A program made the translations under genes and the position numbers. From assembly GCA_022592435.1 (NCBI GenBank), contig JABYQS010000217.1, forward strand, positions 1-54,415: a stretch of 54,415 nucleotides of DNA, written 5' to 3'. This document shows, in pieces, positions 1 through 9,758 of this stretch. The notes below the pieces were generated by a model that saw only the letters and a program-made list of their open reading frames with translations, searched no databases and was not told the origin of the DNA. Source of the stretch: Cerioporus squamosus (lineage: Eukaryota > Basidiomycota > Agaricomycetes > Polyporales > Polyporaceae). How positions within the stretch are numbered: position 1 is the first letter of the stretch; every line of letters starts with the position of its first letter.

Positions 1-351
1 GAGGAGACACATATGATGGTAGTGACAATATGCGCAGGTTGCGCGACCTGGAGAGAATCTTGCACCAGAGAAACTCTAGCCCTTGTTGATTGGGTTCTTT
101 CATGATGCTCGGGTCCAGATGTCGAGAGCGCGAGCGTGGGATCCACGGGTCGCTGAGTGGACGAACAGGGACGTATGACATTGTCGAACAGAGGGGTCGT
201 CCTTGAGCCGTATTGGTGCCTTGCTCAGCAACCGTCGTATCGCCATCGGTCGTACGCTTGAGCTCACGAGCGACAGCGTGAGCATGCCAGAGCGATCGTC
301 AACAAAAGCGATCGTCGTCTGCAGGATATCCAGAATCAGACCAAGCGGCAC
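1..351 (-). CDS. possible F-box/LRR-like protein, N-terminal part, runs off left edge
   Basis: Reading the minus strand from a Met at 351 gives a peptide with the pattern of the many agaricomycete F-box-like proteins: a short hydrophobic helix (LILDIL), then FVDDRSGMLTLSLVSSSVRP, then a basic segment and a RGSHARALDI motif. The frame stops near 100. The next frame continues with FLWCKIL and NLRILSLPSY, which is how the leucine-rich part of such proteins reads, so a one-base frameshift around 100-112 is likely. The gene continues beyond base 1. The family is assigned from composition and spacing, not a search. It could also be a decayed copy. Confidence 0.4.
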
Positions 352-1117
352 CGCATAGGAGTAGAGAGTATATCATCTGCGTATAGTATTCAGCAACAGG
401 AGGGGCATGGGAATAGGAGGGGTACTGACTGCGTACACGCTGGCGCGGACAGAAGAGTGGTGAACGAGTTATCAACTGCCTAGCAGCGGTGGACAATCAG
501 CGCTGAGGTTTCGAAGTTGGGCTAGGCAGGAGAGATGCTTTATGGCGTAGACGGAAGACCACCGTTGCCTATCTCGGGTGCGCGTTATGTGGAGGAAATT
601 TGTTACCCGAGTCCGCCGGGTCTGGGGGGCATCCACGAAGACAGTCCTACTCCGTGATGTTACGGAACGCTGCTACGCGAAGAAGTCAACCGCAAAAAAC
701 AGCGTAGGCAATGCGTAGATAATCGATGGCATGCGACGTGTGAGCAGAACTGAGCTCTCGATATCAGAACTCATCTGGGTCTCGAGCGCCGTCACGCATG
801 CGGATTCCGAGCGAGTCAGTTCCCTTCAGAGCCAGGACTGCTCAAAAGGCTACTTCTATCTGAAGTCGGTAAGACGCAGGGTCTCGGAAGTATCCTCGTC
901 GAGTCGTCGATGCTGGTCAGTGGTGGTGGTCGAGAACTTGTTGAGAACAGAGACAGGAGTGATAGAGACGCCCGTCTTTCGAACAATTACTAGTACAGAA
1001 CGCCAGGACTCGAATTCTTCTGATCACACATAGCAGAGCACTCTATGTAAATACGCAGACCTCTGCATACATCATAATCCGGGTTTGTCCCTGATTCGTA
1101 GGCTACCGCTCTTCGGT
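352..1117. other. intergenic, nothing recognised
   Basis: About 770 bases with only short open frames of poor coding character. It should contain the start region of the left-edge gene and the 3' end of the CYP505 transcript. I see no repeat or RNA gene. Confidence 0.5.
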
Positions 1118-4100
1118 TTACTCGAAGATGTCCGTAGCGTAACGACCCTGGATGGCGCGTTCGAATGCACCCGCAGCTTCCTCATCGGTGAAGCCCTTCG
1201 CTTCCTTGATGAGCTCAGTGAGCACCTTCTTCACGCCCTGGGCAACCTTGCCAGAGCCGCAAGTGAAGAACTGCGCACGGGGTCAGATGGGTTTCCACAA
1301 CGAAGTCACTCATAACATACCTTCGCCTTCTGGTTGTCATACGCGTTTCGGACCTCCTCGCGGTCGTGCCATACGCGACTACAGGAATGAGCGAGCTGAG
1401 TATCCAACTGTCGTAGAGCATGATCGGAAACTCACTCTTGTACATATTTGCATCCCAATGAGTCAGCGGGACTCCTCGAGAACGCAGGGCGGACGTCGAC
1501 AATACCGAGCTCCTGCCACTCCTTCAGGTCCGAGTCGCCGTATATGAAGTCCTCGTGTGGCGACCTGCACCCAAAGAACAGCAGAGATTTCGCGACCTCC
1601 CGACCGGCTTTCTTCTGCATAGCACGCTCCTGCAGGAACCCGCGCATCGGCGAGAGGCCCGAGCCCGCAGCGAACATGACCATTGGGACGGTGGGATCCT
1701 CAGGCGGGTGGAACACCGCCGAGGACGCACGCACCGCGAGCTGCACGACGTCTCCAGGGCGCAGTCCAGCGAGGAAGTTGGAAGCCACTCCGAGGAAGGC
1801 CTCGCCCTTGCCGGAGAGCGCGGGAGCCTCCACGACGCTGACAGTGAGCGATGGGCGCTGCGCGTCGTGTAACGGGGAGGAAGAGATGGAGTACTGCCGC
1901 ACGCGCATGGCGGGAAGCATCTCCAGGTAGGTACCGAAGGGCAGCCGGATGTCGGGGAAGGTCTCGAGGAGGTCGAGGATGCTGATGCGCTTCGCGAGGA
2001 CCTTCTCGGCGTAGGCAGCTTGAAGATCTACGAGAGCGTCCTTCGTTGCATCGGATGACTCGACCGACGAGAGGATGCGCAGGTCGCGGGTCGTGGCTGG
2101 CTGCGACAGCTCCACATAGCCGGAGAGAACAGCGAAGATGCTGATAGGCCTGTCGACGGGGAGTGATGTGGGGCCAGACGAGGATAGGACAATCTGGGAG
2201 AAGTTAGCTCTGGATCAGAAGCTCGCTGCGCAGTGAGCTTACCTGCTGCTCTGGGGATAGTTGGAAGTGAGCCGTCACTCTGTGTACGTCTTTCAATGGG
2301 TTGGTCGGCAGACTGTAAGGCCGATCAGTACAAGAATATCCCGAGGTTCAGGACTAGACCCACATAGCAAGATAGTCTCCGGCACGGTAAGTCATATGTT
2401 CCGGGAGCTCGAACTCTGTATTTGCCAGTCAGCACTCCGTAACCACCGATATCCCCGAATGTGTACTAACCAATGTGCCTCTTTGCGGGTGCGTTGGGGG
2501 ACGTCAAGAGACGGTTCTCGACGACCTTGCCGAGGTCCGCGTCGGCCTGACGGAGAACAGAGGCTCTGGAAGTACCGACATCCACAGTCTTCATGGAGAT
2601 ACCACTGATGACAGCAGATTGGTCCTTCTCTGAGACTTCAATGTTGTATTCCTGGAACAATACCGCACGTTAGCTCCATGGAGCTCCGGACGCCAGGACA
2701 GGAATGACATACCGCAGTTAAGGCCTTCCACAGCTCCGCCTCCCAAGTATCGAAGACCTCGAAGAACTCTGCAGCCTGAGCGTCCCCAACGCCACGCTTC
2801 AGCAGCCGCTTCCCTCCCCGCTCGGCGAACATCTCGTCTATGGCCTTGGGGATACGCTGGAAGGTGCGCACCCAGTCGCGGTTGCCGCAGCCGAACACGG
2901 CGTACTTGACATTTGCGAACTCCGAGCCCTTGAGCGTCTGGACCCAGTCGAAGAAATGTGCAGCGTTATCAGCGGGTTCACCTGGGGCTGTTGTGAGCAG
3001 AGCGGTCAGGGACTCATGCCGAGGGGTGCACCTTCGAACGAGGCAGTCACAATGACAAGCGGACCATCCGTGGGCACGTGTGACGTGATAGAGTCTAGGG
3101 TTCCCAACGTCGCCTTGAAGCCTGTGCCAAGTACATGTTAAACTATACCCCCGTGGGTTATAGGTTAACATCGAAGAACGCACCGTGGGCAGGCGCATCG
3201 CTGGCAATGCGCTGCGCAAACGTCTGGGACGTGCCCGTGTTGGAGCCATACGCGACGTACAACTTGTGCTTAGGCTCGACCTTCGCCTCCGCCTTTGCAT
3301 CCTCTGCAGACGGCTGGGAGACCTTCGGCACGCCGACAAGCGTCGAGGTAGGCACGACCGCAATCGGCGACGTGGAGCGGTTGCGCGGGATCGCGTGCAC
3401 GAAGAAGTTCTTGGGCTTGAGTGTGAGCGTCTGCTTCAGCTCAAGCGTGTATCCAGGGTCGTGCATAGTCATATCGAACTTCTGTAGGATGCTTGCGAGC
3501 GCGATATGTGCTTCTTGCCACGCAAACGGACGGCCCTATGGAATATAAGCTCTAAACGCTGCGCTTCTGACGGATTTGGACGAGCAACGCACGATGCAGG
3601 CACGCATGCCATAGCCGAAGGGCTGCCACGCGTTTTGCTAGCAGAAGGGCGCAAGTGAGCTTCTCAGTGCGCCGCAGCGATGGTCATGAAAGCACTTACA
3701 GGGAGCTTCTCGAAGTTCTCGCCATACACCCTCTCAGGCTTATATTCGCGTGCCTGCACCATTGAAGTTGAGTACGTACACCCAAACGAGCAACGAACGA
3801 CAACGACGTACATCCTCACCCCAGACCTTTGGATCTGTCTGGCACTTCGACGCCACGATACCGATCCGAGCGCCCTTGGGGAGGGCGTACTTCCCCCCAC
3901 AGACAGTCGTGTCCTCCACGGACTCGACCACGCGGATAGTGGCGGGGGGTGTGAGACGAAGCGACTCGCGCAAGCAAGCTGTAGCGTAATTGAGCGCTGA
4001 AGACATACAACGGGTAAAGCGAGATGAGACAGCGTACCCGAAATGTACTTCAGCTTGCCGATGTGCTCGAGGCGGATGGGCTCGTCCCCGAGGACCTCGT

Positions 4101-5629
4101 CGACCTCCTCGCGAGCTTTGCGCATCGCCTCCGGGTTCTTGCAGAGGTAGTACAGAGTAAAGGTCAACATGCCTGGAAAGGACAATGGATGAGACACATG
4201 CGGAAGTCATAGAGCATCTCTCGTCGAGGGGGTCATACCAGACGTCGTTTCGTGACCGGCAACGAGGAAAGTGATAAGCTAAATCGATCAAAGCCAGCGT
4301 AAGTCCGCCGCCGGACACGCTCGTCCGGCCAACTCACGTTGTGCCGAATATTCTCGTCCGACAGTTTCTTGCCCGTCTTCTTGTCGACACCGTTCAGCAT
4401 GATGTTCAACAGGTCTTCCTTGTCAATCGGGTTCTCCCTGCGCTCCTGGATCACTGCACATCTAGTATCAGCCACGGGTGTCCGGAGCAGTGATACCCGA
4501 ATGATTCGGAACACGGACGTTCGTCGACGAGCTCATTCATGACCTTGAGGTCCTCCTGGTACTTCGCGTTGGAGCCCCACATCAGCGAGTTCGCGATGGG
4601 CGGGCGGTTGGCGCGATAGCCGCTCTCGACCAGGAAGTCCACCATGGCCGTGACGAAGGGGTGCGGCGTTTCCTATGCACGGAGTCAGCGACTCGGTCTC
4701 TGGTTTAAGCACGGACGAAACCCACCTTGTAGAAGTTGTTCAAGCTGTCGGTCAGGCGCAAGGCAACGGATCAGTCAGTCGGCTTCGTGGTTCGCGAACG
4801 CGGTATAGCGCACGGCGCAAGACTGACCGGAAGTTCATGGTGCACAGCGTGATCGTATCGAACGCCAACCTCGTGAAGTCCTCCACGACGTCGATGACAT
4901 GCCGCGGGCCGAACCTGCAAGCAGTGGGTACATTAGCAACCTCAGTCAGCAGAACACCGGACAGTTAGCTCGTGCTCGGCCCACACTCACCGCTCCCACT
5001 TGGTGATCATCTGCGACGCGATGTCGACCATGTCGTCGAACATGTCGCGCACCTTCGCGGTGCTGAACGCCGGCATCAGCAGGCGGTCTGGCAAGGTCAT
5101 CGACATCCATCGTCAGCACGCTGCTCTTCTCATATCAACACGGCGACACTACGAGGTACGCACGCGCGATGCCCCAGTTTTCCTCGTGGTTATGAGCCTG
5201 GAAAGTGCCTCGTCAGCCTTCATGATGACACGCTCGAGTGCACATCGAAGGCGGAAACTAAACACATACCGTGAAGAGGCCATCGCCAGTCCCGTTCCGG
5301 ACCTCGATCAGCCCCGCAGTGACGGCCTTCGTGAAGCGCTTCTCGTTCGAGAGCTCGTTCTGCAGCTCGTACGAGTTCGCCAGATACGTGATCCTCGCTG
5401 CCAAGGAATGTGCATGTCAAATCATGATCAGAACCGGTTCCGCGATCGCCCTTCGGGCAGAGGTGCGGCGATGGCGATGGCGAGGCTACTTACTGACGAG
5501 ATTGAGTTTGTAGATCTCCCCGTACTGGTCGGCGAGCAGCTCGAACGACCGCTGCGGGACCTCCTTCTCGAGCGCCGTGAGGTTGCCCAGGAAGGGCAGG
5601 GTCGGGGGCGAGGGGATGGGCGTCGTCAT
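1118..5629 (-). CDS. self-sufficient cytochrome P450-reductase fusion, CYP505 family (P450foxy/BM3 type)
   Basis: A multi-exon minus-strand gene that starts with MTTPIPSPPTLPFLGN and ends with GRYATDIFE. The domain order is a P450 haem domain followed by a CPR-like reductase. P450 landmarks are the I-helix AGHETTS (about 4260, split by an intron), the ACLRESLRL helix, and the haem-ligand loop FGYGMRACIGR. That loop is interrupted by a 57-bp intron directly after CI, near 3540-3600. The reductase shows the FMN loop YGSNTGTSQTFA (about 3240), the FAD motif RQYSISSSP (about 1890), the NADPH motif GSGLSPMRGF (about 1660) and the C-terminal FFTCGSGKVAQG. The family carries out subterminal hydroxylation of fatty acids with NADPH and needs no separate reductase. 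The length (about 1,060 residues) is normal, and no break is seen in the motifs checked. A TATA-like box lies about 110 bases upstream. Confidence 0.93.
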
Positions 5630-5736
5630 CGTTCTAAGGGGTGGTCAAGTAGGTCGTCCTAGTTGCAGTCGAGTCTAAGATCAGGGTGGAACAACAGACT
5701 GCGGTCGCAGGCGGGTTGGAGGGGCTGAACTTCGAC

Positions 5737-5745
5737 GGATATAAG
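5737..5745 (-). promoter_or_regulatory. TATA-like box of the CYP505 gene
   Basis: On the minus strand the sequence reads CTTATATCC, about 110 bases upstream of the start codon at 5629. That is a plausible core-promoter position. Assigned by sequence only. Confidence 0.45.
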
Positions 5746-6510
5746 TACCGTGACGGCTATGGACGCCGAATTGAATTGAATGTAGGGTTACGTCGTCGAA
5801 GCCGCGAAGCGGAGGAAGCGTCTAGCAGCAGCAGAGCAAATCGCACAGTCAATGTCGTGCCCGGGGTCGTCGTGCAGCCATCCGGAGACCCTCGCACTTA
5901 CTTATGGCATCGCAGCCCTCCGGACGCTCGCCTCCGCCCTCGGTGCCCACTGCCAACGCACGATGACATCAAATTGATCTGCACGCAAGCAGCTTGGTGC
6001 ACGTTGCACAGTGTCATCTCGGAGTTCTGAGCGTCCGGCCAGTGTGCGCTACTACGCCGAGCATCAATGTCCAACGTAGTATCGCTTCGTCCCGAAAGCC
6101 TGATGGATCGCCGTCGAGGCGTGATGATGCCTGCTTCCCGCCGGTGCTGCGAAGACTGCGCGAATAGCGTCTGCGGCGTGCATGCAAACAGCCGGCCTCG
6201 CGTAGGCACTATCCAAGGGCGAGTGAACAGACGGAGCGAGAGAGACCGGACGGAGGTTACTCACCTCCGCTCGGTGCACTGCTCCCGCCGACCTTGCCCC
6301 CGACCTCGTTTCCACGGTGATGATCGCGCCAGGCCCACGTCGGCCACTCAGGTTACCGGGATAACGCTCTTACAACACCAGTCGCAAGGCCATGTATAGG
6401 TGAGGGTGATTACGAGGGGTATACAAGTTATCTAGGATAACGGGACTCTAAAGGATAGTGGGGGCATCGGGTGGGGATAGCGGGCACTGTGCTGGGCAGC
6501 GGCCCTCGGA
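5746..6510. other. intergenic: CYP505 upstream region and ERG6 3' region
   Basis: Two minus-strand genes flank this stretch, so it holds the CYP505 promoter and the ERG6 3' untranslated region. Short open frames exist on both strands but none shows a domain or intron pattern. No repeats seen. Confidence 0.5.
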
Positions 6511-8281
6511 TCAGTTTTCTGCGGGCTTCCTCGAGACGACGAGGTACATTGGCGTGAAAAGCTGTGCGACCAATCCACATATATCAGTTATGCGGCGTCG
6601 CACCGGAGACGGCGGCGTGAGCGCAACGCACCTTCTCGCGACCACTCTTAACGAGCGCGTCCGCGGCGATCTTCAGAGTCTCGCCGACCTCCCAGGTGCC
6701 CTTCGGCACGATGCCGAGCTTCTCGATGAACCAGAGACCGTGGTGCGTGACGAACTTGCCGCTGCCGCTCATCCGCCACACGGTGAAGATGTCCCAGAGC
6801 GTCTGCGCTTTCCGGATGTCGCCTTCAAGCGGGTAGTACCAGGGGACAGGGTCGGGGCGGTCGGCGAGGTCCTCTTCGTGCTCGATCTGGAAGCCGACCT
6901 TGATGATGGCCTCGCGTGCCTTGGCAATCGGCCGCATCTCAGGGATACCGTTGCCGAGCTCAATCCCGTGCGCAACCTCCTTGTGCTCGGGGATGGACGG
7001 GTCCCACTTGTCCGTCATGCACCACTCGTACACACCGAACTACCACGTCACCGTCAGGTGAGCTCTAAGCCAGCGGGATGCGATCGACTCACCACTCCTC
7101 CAGGCTTGAGGACCTTCATGATCTCACCGTACACACCCTCCCACGATGGTGCGTGAACGGTGGCCTCAATCGCATAGACGGCATCGAACGAGTTCTCGCC
7201 GAACTTCTCAGCCAGCTTCATGAAGTCGCCAACGACGTACGTGAGCTGGTCCGAGAGGCCAGCCTTTGCCGTAAGGTGGCGCGCGCGGCCGACCTGGAAG
7301 TCGTTGTTGTTCAGACCGACGATCTGAACATCGGCGAACTGCGCGATCTCGCGCGCGGGGCCACCAATACCGCAGCCGACGTCGAGGACGCGCATGCCGG
7401 GCTTGAGGTTCATTTTGAACGCGAGGTAGTGCTCGTGCCGTGCGAGCGCCTGGTAGAAGCCCTCGCCCTTATAGTACCGCGAGAAGTGGAAGGACGTGCC
7501 CCAGCCGTACTCGTAAAGACCGGTAGCGCCATCGTAGTAACCTGGGGGAATACGTTGTCAGCCTTCTGTATGATGTATGGCAATCGAGCACGAGTGAACG
7601 GACAAGCCGCTGGTGCCTCCTGGTCGGCAAGGCGTCCGCAAAAAACATGGTCGTGGGCACGATCACGTGAGCAACAGATTGGCGAACTGAAACTGTATGC
7701 CAATGGCCGGCTTCGCTGGAACCCAGACTGGACTAGAAATCGTGCCCAGGCCTGTCGCAGTTGGGGTGGAACGCGTCCTACAAAATTGCGCCCGAAACGA
7801 CACGTCGCTGCAGGCCCGAGAGCCCAGGTCGCAGAGACTTCTCAACATCTCACGCTGCCTCCATGCACCACAAGAGCCGACGCAAGGCTGCCGCCTGGCC
7901 CGCACCCTACGTCGTTACACCCGCGAGCGACGCATGCCCGCCAGGTGCAAGCCATCCGATGAGCGATGGCAGCACAAGACAGCAATCAAACCGAAAACCG
8001 TAACAGGAGGCAAACGTGCATACGCCACCAAAACCCTCGGAGCAGCACCAAACCTCCCAAGCCCGACCAAACAGCAACGAAAAGGGGAACACCGAGCGGC
8101 ACAGGACGCAGGACGGATGCTACTCACCGTTGATGACGTCCGTGTAGTTCGCGAGCCGGTTCTCCGTGTCCTGGCCGGCCTCCTTGCTCAGGTCCTTCTG
8201 CCAGAAGCCCGCGTAGTTCTCGATGCGCTTGCCCACGCGCCCGTCGGCGTGCACAGTCGAGTCCGTCGCAGCAGGGGCCAT
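6511..8281 (-). CDS. ERG6: sterol C-24 methyltransferase (ERG6)
   Basis: Minus-strand gene that transfers a methyl group from S-adenosylmethionine to the C-24 position of the sterol side chain, a step of ergosterol synthesis at the ER or lipid droplet. Exon 1 (8128-8281) encodes [15 protein letters not shown] through TDVIN. A 586-bp intron (7542-8127) follows. Exon 2 carries the YEYGWG and [10 protein letters not shown] region typical of Erg6 and the SAM motif [14 protein letters not shown] (about 7370). Later exons carry [11 protein letters not shown] and [12 protein letters not shown], and the protein ends [15 protein letters not shown]. The two downstream introns are short (about 55-70 bp). 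All family landmarks are present and in frame. A TATA box lies at 8501-8510, and a transposon has inserted 367 bases upstream of the start codon. Confidence 0.96.
7661..7670. promoter_or_regulatory. SRE/E-box-like palindrome in ERG6 intron 1
   Basis: GATCACGTGA lies inside the 586-bp first intron. It contains the palindrome TCACGTGA, which matches E-box-type sites bound by basic helix-loop-helix factors, including fungal SREBP homologues that control sterol genes. Function here is inferred only from the motif and the host gene. Confidence 0.35.
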
Positions 8282-8500
8282 TTTTCCGGGGGTGCGGGAG
8301 GGAGGTGAGGGTGACTGTACAACAGAACGCCAGCGGTCAGCTCTAGACTTGGAACTCGCTCGGAAACGACGCCGCTGGGACGCGGAGCCACGCCAAGCCG
8401 AAAAGCGACGACAACGTACCAGAAGAGAAAAGGAGCGCGGTGGGAGGGAGGGAGGAAAGGGAAGGGGGTGGTAACTGGCCGTGGGTCGGGGAGCAGGCTG

Positions 8501-8510
8501 GAATATATAG
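8501..8510 (-). promoter_or_regulatory. TATA box of ERG6
   Basis: The minus strand reads CTATATATTC, 220 bases upstream of the ERG6 start codon and followed by a pyrimidine-rich leader. An inverted CCAAT (plus-strand CCAATC near 8544) lies about 40 bases further upstream. Confidence 0.55.
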
Positions 8511-8647
8511 GCGCTGCACGCGAAACCGTACCATACTGCCCAGCCAATCAAAACACGCAACTTGTCCTTCGCGGCGGCCCGTTTACGCTCTCATAGTTAT
8601 GTCGCGCTTATACGGCCCTCAGCTCGTGTTTTCGGTGCTTGACCTCC

Positions 8648-8777
8648 TGGTCTCGTACCCAGACTATGTACGGGATGAGGTCGCACCCCACCACCGCACC
8701 TACCCGAACGTCTGGGGCAGTTTGATAGAGACCTCCTACCTCCCCCCCGTGGGAACTTTTCCGGGCTTAAGCGCCCC
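8648..8777 (+). repeat. left terminal inverted repeat
   Basis: A 130-base arm starting TGGTCTCGTACCC and ending TAAGCGCCCC. It is the exact reverse complement of 9111-9240. Confidence 0.93.
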
Positions 8778-9110
8778 CGAGTCCTGAGGGCAGCGCCTCA
8801 CAGATGGCCGTGTTTCTACTGAGATCTTCATATGTATACTCCCCAGAACATGACTGAGAGGTCGAGAGAACGTGCAAGAACATCGGAGATTTTCTGAACC
8901 ATTTGCTGCTCAGGAAATACTCCCCAAGTCGTTGGTAGGCAGTAGAGTAGTACTGCAGACAGGGCAGGAGGCAATACTGGGAGCGGCGCTATGGTTCTTG
9001 GTTCCAATCATGCCCAAACTCTCGGGCACGATCAGAGGTCTTGCGAGACTAGAATACAGGTGAATAACATCTAGACCAAGTGCAAAGTAGCTGCGAGGCG
9101 GTCGGAGCTC

Positions 9111-9240
9111 GGGGCGCTTAAGCCCGGAAAAGTTCCCACGGGGGGGAGGTAGGAGGTCTCTATCAAACTGCCCCAGACGTTCGGGTAGGTGCGGTGGTGG
9201 GGTGCGACCTCATCCCGTACATAGTCTGGGTACGAGACCA
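9111..9240 (-). repeat. right terminal inverted repeat
   Basis: A 130-base arm starting GGGGCGCTTA and ending GGGTACGAGACCA. It is the exact reverse complement of 8648-8777. Confidence 0.93.
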
Positions 9241-9295
9241 TTGACCTCCATGGTACGAGATGGTACGAGGAACAAGGATAGAGGAGACAGGAGAA

Positions 9296-9350
9296 CGGCC
9301 CGTTTACGTTCTGCTATTGCGAAGTTGGTACTTGACCTCCGTGGTACGAC
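9296..9350 (+). repeat. diverged tandem copy of the transposon insertion site
   Basis: This stretch (CGGCCCGTTTACG, then CTTGACCTCC and TGGTACGA) resembles the sequence into which the transposon inserted: 8575-8647 joined to 9250-9257, with the same order of motifs. It suggests an older tandem duplication whose first copy was split by the element. Confidence 0.5.
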
Positions 9351-9758
9351 TGGCTCAAACAGAGAAGTTAGTTCGCACCGTAACGTCGAAGGGAACACCA
9401 ATGCCATCGGCAGACACGAAGCGCACACGAGCACCGCCAGGATACGCACACACATGCATTGCAGATATGTACATTGCAAACGAAAGCCGACCCCAAGATC
9501 GTCACAGTGAATTGCGTGCAAACGACAGGACAAAAAACACAACATTGCAACAAGCGGACACACAGCAGAGAACCCCCAGCACACGCACTCTCAGCTTCCT
9601 CCCCTCCCCTCCCCTCGAAGCAACACACGTACACCATTCATTCAGCACGAAGATTTGGTACTTTTGGTCTTGTCCCGGCCCAGCGACCCTTACCGCCGCC
9701 GCCGCCACGACAACCTCAGCCCATCAACGCCGCAACCGTCCGAATCAACCACCCCCTC

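Larger units (their letters stand above)
8639..9249. mobile_element. non-autonomous TIR DNA transposon (MULE-like MITE) with 9-bp target duplication
   Basis: The element spans 8648-9240 (593 bp). Its ends, 8648-8777 and 9111-9240, are inverted copies of each other. Read base by base, all 130 positions match. Both sides are flanked by the same nine bases, TTGACCTCC (8639-8647 and 9241-9249), which is a target-site duplication. The termini read TGGTCTCG...CGAGACCA. The 333-bp interior has no transposase-like frame. Long TIRs with a 9-bp duplication are typical of Mutator-like elements, so MULE is the best guess. Identical arms indicate a recent insertion or recent gene conversion. It lies 367 bases upstream of the ERG6 start codon. 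Confidence 0.9.

Noticed and set aside
7078..7962. 294-codon plus-strand open frame across ERG6
   Set aside because: It is antisense to the ERG6 exons and intron, has no domain, and arises from the strong codon bias of the real gene.
1118..8281. CYP505 and ERG6 as a secondary-metabolite cluster
   Set aside because: Both act on lipids and share orientation, but ERG6 is a housekeeping sterol gene and no synthase, transporter or regulator of a cluster lies beside them.
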